Origin: Ciona intestinalis
Lineage: Eukaryota > Chordata > Ascidiacea > Phlebobranchia > Cionidae
Length of the DNA: 64,000 bases
NCBI RefSeq assembly: GCF_000224145.3
Contig: NW_004190397.2
Span: 663,196 to 727,195 of the forward strand
Direction of reading: 5' to 3'
The notes beneath the pieces are model-generated. The model was given only the letters and a program-made list of their open reading frames with translations. It was not told the origin of the DNA and searched no databases. This document shows, piece by piece, positions 20,819 through 30,400 of the stretch. Positions within the stretch are counted from its first letter, which is position 1. Every line of letters begins with the position of its first letter. Position numbers and translations under genes: made by a program.

Positions 20819-21685
20819 AGGTTTTGGGGTGTTCAATGGCCATCTACTTATTGTTAGTTCTTTTCCATATACTTTATCCATAGCGTCTTTTCTGTTAATT
20901 CTTGCATCGTTGATGTATGTTAATATTTTAATAAACTTTTGAAAAAATGATTATGTCACTTGCTTGTATGGTACCGGGGCACAGTGGTTAGAAAGCTCTC
21001 CTCTAGACTAGAGGTTTAAGGCTGTTAATTGTTTGGTTTCCTCTTAACCTTATAGCTTGTGTTTACTCAGCTACCGTTATTGTAGGTTCTTATAAACATG
21101 TGTTTTATGCAGAAATAAAACGTTGTTTATACACGGACTCTGCCTTATCTGAATAAAAGATAGTACTGTATACCCATATTGGTTTAATATGAATAAACAC
21201 CAACTTTGTTGGTTTGTTTGCTACGAGTATTACATATTTAGATCTTATAAATAACATTTGAATTGTCCACACGTGTGAAATTGCGCATATACAAAACTAT
21301 TTCGCGGATTTACAATGCGTACACCTTTAATTAGTATTACGAATTACAGTCGACTCTCGTTTACTGAAACAGATATATATACCAAAACATTTTGTCTCTC
21401 TCGTAAACTCGTCTTTGTGAAAACGAGAGAGACAATTAAAAAGGAAAAAAGGAAGTTATGTGAAACTGAGCAGTGAATATAAAGTTCTGCACCAGACAAA
21501 ATCTTTTATCACCCTTGCCAAAGTTTATGCTGTAGACGTTGTGGTGTGGCACACATGTGATTTAATTAGAGATACGGAAAGTAACTTTATTCTAATTTAT
21601 TCCAGAGTTTGTTGCACTTTTTCGTTCATACCATGTATGTAGTATTTAGTATTGATTGTATTCGGTAATTCGTAAGTGTTGCGAA

Positions 21686-23545
21686 ATGGACGAAATACCG
21701 ACGAATTTCGTTGACAATGTTACGCATTACACTTTATATGCAAACAAGTTATCAGACTGCAACAAGCTGGAAGAAATTCTCTTAAAATGTCAAGCAATAG
21801 TTGCAAAAGAAACGCATGGACACATCTGGCAAAACGAGCCATTCCAATTAAGCATATGCAAAACAACAACACCATTTTCGCTAAAAGGTAATACTAACTA
21901 TGGCGATTCCGTTGACGACGAATGGTTTATTGTGTATTTGCTGCACAAGATAACTATAAGCCTAACTCAATTGGTTGCTACTATAAATGACAGTGATGGC
22001 GAGTTCTTATTAATAGAGGCTGCTGAATATCTACCAAAATGGCTTACACCTACAACATGTAATAACAGAGTATTTATTAGTAAAGGGTTGGTACATATTG
22101 TGCTTAAACCAGCTTCTCCGTCCGAAATTGACATACTGCCTATTGGGGACCCTACCCTACAGCAAGCATTAGATGCTGTGTCTAATTATCCATGGTTAAC
22201 ACAGGCAAGCTCTTCCATAATTTCATGTATTCAGAAACGTATAAGTGGTTTCCCATGTCAAGATAATGTGTTTCATGCAAATGTGTACTTGTGCGAAAGT
22301 ATTGTGCATTTATTGGACAAGAACCCATCCCTAATTTCTCCAGCTGTGCAAGCGTTTTATTTGAGAAATCCCGTTGATTTAAGAGCTTGTAGAAACTTCA
22401 CTTATTTTAAACCGGAAAATCGTGTATGGTCTCAAATACCAATGACGCGATGTCATTATGCACAGCTAATGCAACAGCAGTTCATTGCAGACAAGCGTAG
22501 TGGGTATTTACCCAGCTCTGCCCTACCCCCTAAACAAAACAAAGGTGTTGACTTAGGTATGAAAATATCTCACGGTTTAGAGATACTTTGCTCTAAAGTA
22601 AAACCAACAAAAAGTGCTGAAAATTCTGCCGAAACTGCTTTATTTGATGAAGACAAGTTTAACAGTTTTGTTTCTTACCTTAAAGAAACCGGTTATTTCC
22701 GGAATGAACTGGAAGGGTCCAAACTTTATAATCAATTAAAAATTGAGGCACAAAAATTTTTCACTGAAAATTGCGTTTCGGATAGAAATGTACCTACTGA
22801 GCAAGATGTGCTTGTAAATATGGTGAAAATGCTTAAAATTTGGGGAAAAAGTGGGTTTCCGAAATTAGAGACACTTGTCATTAAAGATATACTGGAAGAG
22901 CTACCTAATGAAAGTTCTGATAAATGGATGTATTTAGACGAAAACGCAGTTGAAGAGTTAACCAAAGAAATGAATTTGGGGTTCAAAAATCTGCATATTG
23001 GAAAAAAGAAGAAAAAAACTGCGGACTTGTCTCAGGAAACTATAAAAGAAACTGTGGAAAAAATGAAAACTTTTGTGGGTGAAGTCTCTGGCCTCGAGGG
23101 CGTAGAAACTACAAATGATATATCCCCAGTGGTTTTTGATGTCGAAAATTTTATGTTAAACGTTGAAAATATGCTTGGTCATGCTGAGAATATGTCCGAT
23201 GAATCCTCAAGTGAGTTTTTAACAAGCGATGAAGAAACAGACACAGATTTAGAGGAAGAAAAAAATGAAATACAGGAATACATGGAAAAAATGGACTCCG
23301 AATTGTCTGCTACCGCTGTTGGAAAAAGTTTTGTAAAACTCAAGTCTGAAAATGCTGGCGTTAGTGAAAATATTTCTACAGAAGAACAAAAATTAAATGA
23401 AGATAACGCGCCGGTTAATATCGATTTGAATTTAGTTGAGAACTTTTTACAAGGGTGTCACAGCCAAGCTGGGTTAGCAGGTCCCGTTACAAATGTTTTG
23501 GGAAGCCTTGGCATTAATATACCTTCAGGTGTAGATTTAAATTGA
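21686..23545 (+). CDS. ECD: Ecdysoneless homolog (ECD/SGT1 family), intronless
   Basis: One uninterrupted exon of 619 residues (human ECD 644). ECD is a co-factor of the R2TP/PRPF8 machinery with roles in pre-mRNA splicing, p53 stability and cell-cycle control. Family blocks are clear: IWQNEPFQL (about residues 48-56), DDEWFIVYLLHKIT (about 76-89), DGEFLLIEAAEYLPKWL (about 102-118), NRVFISKG, AVQAFYLRNPVDLRACR (about 220-236), and LGMKISHGLEILCSK (about 291-305). The C-terminal third is acidic (SSSEFLTSDEETDTDLEEE), as in the family, where it is a casein kinase 2 target. The ATG at 21686 gives MDEIPTNF; codons before it in frame have no ATG. Its 3' flank leads directly into ACSS1 with operon-like signals. 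Vertebrate ECD genes have many introns, so the single exon is a tunicate trait or retrocopy-like replacement. Confidence 0.95.
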   Translation: MDEIPTNFVDNVTHYTLYANKLSDCNKLEEILLKCQAIVAKETHGHIWQNEPFQLSICKTTTPFSLKGNTNYGDSVDDEWFIVYLLHKITISLTQLVATINDSDGEFLLIEAAEYLPKWLTPTTCNNRVFISKGLVHIVLKPASPSEIDILPIGDPTLQQALDAVSNYPWLTQASSSIISCIQKRISGFPCQDNVFHANVYLCESIVHLLDKNPSLISPAVQAFYLRNPVDLRACRNFTYFKPENRVWSQIPMTRCHYAQLMQQQFIADKRSGYLPSSALPPKQNKGVDLGMKISHGLEILCSKVKPTKSAENSAETALFDEDKFNSFVSYLKETGYFRNELEGSKLYNQLKIEAQKFFTENCVSDRNVPTEQDVLVNMVKMLKIWGKSGFPKLETLVIKDILEELPNESSDKWMYLDENAVEELTKEMNLGFKNLHIGKKKKKTADLSQETIKETVEKMKTFVGEVSGLEGVETTNDISPVVFDVENFMLNVENMLGHAENMSDESSSEFLTSDEETDTDLEEEKNEIQEYMEKMDSELSATAVGKSFVKLKSENAGVSENISTEEQKLNEDNAPVNIDLNLVENFLQGCHSQAGLAGPVTNVLGSLGINIPSGVDLN

Positions 23546-24054
23546 CTTTTATATTCCAGGTTCTAAAAAACTATCGTTTTTGGCATATCGTTTTTAGGCA
23601 GAAAATATCGTTTTTGTTTTGTTGAATCTGTGCCCCAAATTTTTTGTGGAATCATAAATTATTACTTAGAATCATAGGCCCAAACCTAGGCAGGCCTACC
23701 CGGAAATTTTCTGCATTGCATTAATCGAAAATTAGCACCAAATTTGTTGTAAAGTTATGCATGTCTAACTATTCCTGCATTCAAAAGTTGGGTGCCTATG
23801 CGTAATACAACCATAACTGCAATGCAAATGAGTGACATTTTTTAAAAGGTGTTTTGGGCATATGACACCTATACCTTGTGAATGTGCAATTGTTTGCAGA
23901 TAAAACAGGCATTGTATTATTATGTTAACATGTTTATTGAATTTTATCATGATCCAAATTTTAATATATATTTCAAAATTCTAATGCAATTAAAAAACGA
24001 TGTAAATTTTCTCTTCTGGTAAAATTATGCCTCTTAACAACAACAGTAAAATTA

Positions 24055-24060
24055 AATAAA
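24055..24060 (+). terminator. Poly(A) signal AATAAA of ECD
   Basis: Only AATAAA in the interval; followed by CGTTTTTTTACC, a U-rich element typical of the intercistronic zone of trans-spliced operons. Confidence 0.65.
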
Positions 24061-24091
24061 CGTTTTTTTACCGCCTACTGCCAATTTATAC

Positions 24092-24106
24092 TCTTGTTTT
24101 TTGCAG
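24092..24106 (+). promoter_or_regulatory. Candidate spliced-leader acceptor before ACSS1
   Basis: CTCTTGTTTTTTGCAG is a consensus 3' splice site with no matching donor in a plausible 5' exon between ECD and here. It lies 24 bases before the ACSS1 start. In Ciona such sites receive the 16-base spliced leader; a cis 5' UTR intron is the alternative. Confidence 0.55.
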
Positions 24107-24130
24107 GCAACTTAAGAATTTAGTCATAAT

Positions 24131-26155
24131 ATGAATCTGATATTAAGGCTGCATCGCAGTGCAAAATTTTGCAAAACTTTGCCTTCAATACACACTAGCA
24201 GCTATGTGTTGAAAAATGGCGTCCCACTAACAACTGCTATGCCAGAATCTGCTAAATTTAAAGGAGTGAAGACTTATGAAGATTTGTACAAATTTTCGGT
24301 CAACAATTCGGACGATTTTTGGGGGGAACTCGCCAAAACTCGTTTGGACTGGTATAAGCCATTTTCACAGGTGTCAGACTGTGATATGAATTCTGGTAAC
24401 ATTAAATGGTTTGATGGCGGAAAATTAAATGTCAGTGTTAACTGTGTTGACCGTCACGCTGCAAAACACCCAGATAAGGTGGCTTTAATATGGGAAAAAG
24501 ATGAGCCTGGCAACACTGAAAAAGTCACATACTCACAGCTTTTGGCGATGGTTTGTAAAATTTCAAATTGCTTGAAAGACAGTGGAGTAAAGCGCGGTGA
24601 CAGGGTGGCAATCTATATGCCTGTATCCCCTATTGCTGTGGCTGCTATGCTAGCTTGTACACGCATAGGTGCTGTGCATAGTGTTGTCTTTGCTGGGTTC
24701 AGTGCAGATGCTTTAGCTCAGAGAATACAAGACGCAGGAGTGGAAACTATACTCACTACAGATCAAGGTGTAAGAGGTGGAAAAGTTATTGAGCTGAAAA
24801 AAACTGTCGATGCCGCAGTGCAAAAATGCCCATCCGTTAAAAGAGTCTTTGTTTCGAAAAGAACCGGCGAAAACGCCCCGAAAACTAATTTGGATATTGA
24901 CTTAGACGCTGCAATGAAAACAGCTTCGGAAAATTTTACCCCAGAGGTTATGGATAGTGAAGATTTACTGTTTATGCTCTACACATCTGGTAGTACCGGA
25001 AAACCTAAGGGAATAGTGCATACTCAAGCTGGGTACTTACTCTATGCAAGCATGACTCAAAAGTATGTGTTCGATTATCATGATGGGGACATTTTCGGCT
25101 GTGTTGCTGATATAGGGTGGATAACAGGCCATAGTTATGTGGTTTATGGCCCACTGTCTAATGGGGCAACTACTGTATTATTTGAAAGTATACCCACATA
25201 TCCAGACCCTGGCAGGTATTGGGAAATGGTCGAACGACTGAAAATTAACCAGTTTTATGGGGCACCTACAGCTATAAGGTTACTGTTACGCTATGGGGAT
25301 TCATTTGTGAAAAAATATGACCGGTCTTCTTTAAAAGTTTTGGGTAGTGTGGGCGAACCTATCAACCATGAAGCTTGGGAGTGGTATCATAATGTTGTGG
25401 GGGATGGAAAATGTGATGTAGTAGATACATGGTGGCAAACTGAAACAGGGGGCATTGCTGTAACACCTAGACCCTCTGGACCTAATGATAAGATTATACC
25501 GGCAGCGCCTATGAGGGCATTCTTTGGAATTCAGCCGGCAATTTTAGGCTCAGAGCAAGAGGACTTGCAGGGGGTAAATGAAGGCGCTTTATGTATTAAA
25601 AATCCATGGCCTGGAATGGCTAGGACTATTTACGGTGACCATGAAAGGTTTATGGATACCTATTATCGGCCGTTTCCGGGACATTATTTTTCCGGAGACG
25701 GGGCGAAGCGGGACGAAGAGGGATTCATTCACATCACGGGGAGAATGGATGACGTCCTTAACATCAGTGGACATCGACTCGGAACAGCGGAAGTTGAGGA
25801 TGTTTTAGATGAACATCCGGATGTAGCTGAAGCTGCTGTCGTAGGGGTACCTCATGCTGTGAAAGGAGAAGAAGCGTTCGCGTTCGTGACCGTGAAAGAA
25901 AACTTCTCACGTGATCATGAAACGCTAGTGAAAGAGCTTCAGGGATTGGTCCGTGAGCGTATTGCATCATTTGCTGTCCCATCACAGATGCTGGTTACGG
26001 AGGGTCTTCCGAAAACGAGGTCTGGGAAAATTATGAGGAGGATTCTTCGAAAAGTTGCGGCTGGTCAAGTTGATGACCTTGGAGATATAAGCACCCTTGC
26101 TGACCCTACTGTGGTGCAATCTTTGTCTATTAGAAGGAGGAATATGGACAAGTAA
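24131..26155 (+). CDS. ACSS1: Acetyl-CoA synthetase, mitochondrial type, intronless
   Basis: One exon of 674 residues, in the 650-700 range of ACSS1/ACSS2. It makes acetyl-CoA from acetate, ATP and CoA through an acetyl-AMP intermediate. Motifs of the adenylate-forming superfamily are complete: YTSGSTGKPKGIVH (about 287-300), DTWWQTETGG (about 434-443), SGDGAKRDEEGF (A8 hinge region), ISGHRLGTAEVE (about 545-556), and PKTRSGKIMRR, with the catalytic, acetylation-controlled lysine. Residues 1-27 are basic and hydroxylated with no acidic residue (MNLILRLHRSAKFCKTLPSI), typical of a mitochondrial presequence, so ACSS1 is favoured over cytosolic ACSS2. A second in-frame ATG at codon 37 (base 24239) starts right at the conserved domain. 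No poly(A) signal is obvious close after the stop. Confidence 0.93.
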   Translation: MNLILRLHRSAKFCKTLPSIHTSSYVLKNGVPLTTAMPESAKFKGVKTYEDLYKFSVNNSDDFWGELAKTRLDWYKPFSQVSDCDMNSGNIKWFDGGKLNVSVNCVDRHAAKHPDKVALIWEKDEPGNTEKVTYSQLLAMVCKISNCLKDSGVKRGDRVAIYMPVSPIAVAAMLACTRIGAVHSVVFAGFSADALAQRIQDAGVETILTTDQGVRGGKVIELKKTVDAAVQKCPSVKRVFVSKRTGENAPKTNLDIDLDAAMKTASENFTPEVMDSEDLLFMLYTSGSTGKPKGIVHTQAGYLLYASMTQKYVFDYHDGDIFGCVADIGWITGHSYVVYGPLSNGATTVLFESIPTYPDPGRYWEMVERLKINQFYGAPTAIRLLLRYGDSFVKKYDRSSLKVLGSVGEPINHEAWEWYHNVVGDGKCDVVDTWWQTETGGIAVTPRPSGPNDKIIPAAPMRAFFGIQPAILGSEQEDLQGVNEGALCIKNPWPGMARTIYGDHERFMDTYYRPFPGHYFSGDGAKRDEEGFIHITGRMDDVLNISGHRLGTAEVEDVLDEHPDVAEAAVVGVPHAVKGEEAFAFVTVKENFSRDHETLVKELQGLVRERIASFAVPSQMLVTEGLPKTRSGKIMRRILRKVAAGQVDDLGDISTLADPTVVQSLSIRRRNMDK

Positions 26156-27482
26156 TTTTGTTTATTGGTAATGGGCCAACTCTGTCTATAAGAAGAAATA
26201 CGGACCAGTATTTTGTTTTGATTGGTAATAGGCCAATTCTGCCTTTAATACCAGGTCCCCAGGAGTGCCTTGCCTCCCTACAGAAGAGAAATTATATTTA
26301 TCAATTATCAATGCCATATTAATGTTTTAGATTCTTTATAAATCTTGAGAAAAATGGTTACGATGCAATATATTTGTGTGTAGATAGTTTAAATAGATAA
26401 CCGGCAAGTAGCGAGTAGCATTTGGGTTAAATTTATGGTTATTTTAGGTTTCTATTTTAATCAGAGATAGTAATTTTGTGTTTATGTTTGTAAAAAAACA
26501 ATTGTGCAATACCATACTTTATTTGACATGTTTTAAATTGCAATTTGAACAAAGGCTTAATTCATTTATTGCCATTTTTAAATAATTGTATAATTTTCCG
26601 AATAATAATAATCTTCTGGTTTTTAGCTTATAAGTTTGTAAAATGTTATTGTATCATTACATTATCACAGTGTTTGTAAAAGTGGTAAAACTATACTGTA
26701 ACAGGGCATGCTGCGTGTGTAAAGTGGTTTAGAAACATAAAACATTATAATAGTAGGGTGGGGGAAGATGGGACACCGTTTCATTTAATTTTGTTGTCCC
26801 ATTTGGTCGTAAACAGAGAACTTTCAAAGAATTATAAAACCGTATCATCACGACTGCCATGGACCGTTGTTAATTGTTTAAAACACGATCAGGATATTTA
26901 GATATTATGTGCTAAAGGTGTCCCATCTTACCCCACAGTACTCTATCAGTCTGTTATGTAAAAACATTTATTTTTCGATTTTTTTTTTCTGGGTTGTGTT
27001 GGAAATTAAGAAAAAATCAAATAAAAAAACGTGTATAATTTATTGTACCACATATCATGTGTTACTGTTTTATTTCCAAAGACATGAAATGGTACATATT
27101 ATGTTTGTTTGTACATATCTTCTTTGCATTAAGGCTTTATAGTATAGTCACGATGAATTGCTATATTTCACATGTTGTATACTCCATTACCATTATGGAA
27201 ATTTATGCAAATCGTGCATTACATATTTATGTAACTAAAATTTTTGTCTAAATAGTCTTAATCCAATACATTACTTGCTGTTAGTATCTTAATCAAGGTG
27301 AATTAGAAACATAAATATTGCAAAATAACCTCAATTTATAACCTGATACTTTTTCTACTTTTCACGCGTGATAGATTTTGGTGATACATGATACGCCCAT
27401 GAATGATTATTCACTTGAGCAATTGATCATATTTTCATTTTCAGATGCATTGGTATTTCTAAAAAGGTATTTCTGTATAATA
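26156..27482. other. Spacer between ACSS1 and MRPL19
   Basis: ACSS1 3' UTR (it repeats the codons around the stop: TCTGTCTATAAGAAGAAATA resembles the C-terminal coding text), MITE copy 8 and AT-rich DNA. No gene is supported; open frames at 26909-27251 look random. Confidence 0.5.
26751..26944 (+). mobile_element. TAGTAGGGTGGGG MITE, copy 8
   Basis: Left repeat TAGTAGGGTGGGGGAAGATG intact; right end CCCATCTTACCCCACAGTAC. Confidence 0.87.
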
Positions 27483-30400
27483 ATGTCAATAAGGATTCTT
27501 ACACCTGCTGTACGTTGTTTAAATTATCATGGAACAGAAAGTAAGTACAACCATATTTATATATAGTAGGGTGGGGTAAGATGGGACACCTTTTCTTTCT
27601 ATTTTCCCGTCCCATTTGGTAGTAAACAAAGAACATTTAAAGAATTATGAAACCATATCTTCGTGTCTCCAATAGACTGTTTTTAATTGTTTAAATTATG
27701 ATAAATATATTTAGATATTATGTGCTAAAGCCTAAAGGTGTCCCGTTTTCCCCATCCTACTTTGTATATATATACATAATAAAAATTTCTCTGCGAATAT
27801 GGTAACAAATATCAAATTAACTAAAACAACGAAGAGAAAAAAATAGCAGAAAAACGACAGTCGTTAAAAAACTAACGGTAACAACTGCCTGGGAGTAAAA
27901 GTTTCAAATAAAAGCGTGGTTGCCAAACCCACAACTGTTGTGGGTGTATGCTGTATAATACGACTTTTGGGCAAGACACTTAACATTAATTGCTCCAACT
28001 CAGTGATCACTAATGGGTTGTCCAAATTCTTGGTCATACAGAGAAAAATCACCCACAAACAAAAATGGTTAACTGGTAAGCGGGCACGGCGAGTAAAAAT
28101 ATGACATTGACTTATGTTATATTGACTTCCATTGCTCCACCATCACATAAAGATAAATTAGTAGCTTAAAACTTTGTCCACTTTTGTTTCAGCTGTTAAC
28201 ATCATATCCATGCCACGTCGAAATGTTTTGAAAAGATTTTCTTCTTCATTCGTTCAACCGAAACGCCCAACTTTAAAATCTGACGATTCGAAAACCTCCT
28301 TTGTTCCTGTGAGTTATAAAATGTAGACTACCAACTAATAAATAAATGACGAATCATTAATATTAAGATAATTTAATAAGTATAGTAGGGTGGGGCAGAT
28401 GGGACACCTTTTATTCTATTTTCTCGTCCCATTTGATAGTAAACAAAGAACATTCAAAAAATTATGAAACTGTATTCTCACAATTCGCATAGACCGTTGT
28501 TATTTCTTTAAAACACAATCAGGATATTTGGATATTATAATATTTGCTAAAGGTGTCCCATCTTCTCCCACCCTACTATATAATAGACTATGTTTTAAAT
28601 TTAGCAAATTTTTTTACTACCTTTGGCCATGTGGTGCCTAGGGTAAAGCAATAGTCTTAACTAGAAGATATCGTGTTCAAGGCTCGAAGCTGCTTGTAAT
28701 GTGAACTTATGTCTGCTTGGGAAAGATTTCTAAATATTTTGCTCCAACTTCGTTATCTGTATTTGATTGTCCAGGTTTTCAGCGATACAGAAAATGAATC
28801 ATAAAGTTACAATGCGGTACTTTTAAGCCAACATGAGGTGTATGAAACAGAACATCTGTGTTATAACTTGCAACATTGCCTACCACACAGTTACAAATAA
28901 GTGACATTCATTATTATTCATCTCCAGGGCAGAGAAGACCCAAAACTTTTCAGTTCCGAATACATTCCTCCACTAGTGCGGCCAGAATGGCATAGAAATA
29001 AACTAAAATATCGCTTGGAGAGAATGGATTGTTTGAGGCGCAGAAATGTTGTGAATATTCCAGAGTTTTATCCTGGCTCAATTCTCGCAGTTACAGTGTA
29101 TGATCAGCACGCTGCAGGTCAACAATCAAGGTCAGTATAATGTAGCAGTGACCCAAAAATAATCACACACAAAATAACATCAAGGCAAAAAATAGGCGTA
29201 TTTTAACTTAAATGATAATAACCTTTAAAGCATTTTTTTATTCAAAGAAGGTTACTGCATAGTTCTTTTGTTTGTGCATTGTGCATGCTTTTGTCAGTTT
29301 TTTAGTCGTATTTTTATTTAGTTGTTAATACTAAAATAGCAACAAAAGGGTAATAGGCTACTAATTAAGTGCCTCACGGCGATTGTCAGTCATTTTTTTT
29401 ACTATTTATACCCATGAACATACTTGGTAACTCGTAAGCAGGCACAAGGTGTATGAAACGACTGTCATTTTCCGACCATGCGAGGATGAAGTAAGTTACA
29501 TTCATTCATAGCTTTAAATACTGTTTTTTAATTCTATATATAATTGTTTTTTTTAACAGGTTTGTGGGTCGTTGTTTATATCGCGATGGTTTCGGACTCG
29601 GCTGCAAGTTTTTGCTTCGAAATATTGTTGAAGGGGAAGGCATTGAAATAGTATATCAACTCTACAGCCCAGTGATGTTAAAATATGAAGTAAGTTGCAT
29701 TACATATTTCAGTGCATGCTTAACTAGGACGTGCGTGTCAGTGTATGCTTAACTAGGACGTGCGTGTCAGTGTATGCATAACTGGGCCCCACAATGGTAG
29801 TAGCGACGAGTCGTGAACCCATTACCTCTAGATTAGAGATAGGTGCAGTTTTTACGCTGTGCCTTGCTGTAGGACCTTATTCATATGAAAAAATCTGCTC
29901 AATCGTACTTTAAATTAATGACCACAATTTACGACTGACATTTCTAAACCTTAACGACCCCTTATGATCATGTTACCACATACTTCCTTGCTTTGTGCAA
30001 ATAACAGTTAGCAGTTAAGTGTAAGGTTTATAGCTAGTACTGGCTTTACAAGTTTGCTCATATACAGTACAGTGTAAAGCTTTTGCATTAAGACTGAATT
30101 ATTCATTAGAGTAAACAAAGAATTTGTGCTGCTGCTATACCAGACATAATATGTTTCCCAAAACTGATCTTGTGAGTCACTGACATAAAATTAGCATATA
30201 TAAAGTAGGGTGGGGAAAGGCGGGACACCTTCAGCACACACTATCCAAACGTTCTGATCGTGTTTTAAACAATTAACAACGGTCTATGGGAGTCGTGAGG
30301 ATACGGTTTTATAATTCTTTGAATTGTCTTTGTTTACTACAAAATAGGACGAGAAATAGAATAAACGGTGTCCCATTTTCCCCCACCCTACTATATATTA

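Larger units (their letters stand above)
19963..21685. other. Spacer between kelch gene and ECD
   Basis: Contains the kelch 3' UTR (AATAAA 20234-20239; another at about 20929), MITE copy 7, a SINE head fragment (20974-21040, GGGGCACAGTGGTTAGAAAG), and the ECD 5' flank with a possible 3' splice site (TTATTCCAG, AG at 21604-21605). Confidence 0.55.
23546..24130 (+). other. ECD-ACSS1 intercistronic region
   Basis: 585 bases that look like ECD 3' UTR: poly(A) signal at 24055, then 45 bases later a strong 3' splice site, then 24 bases of leader and the ACSS1 ATG. No promoter-like or coding sequence is seen. Confidence 0.65.
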
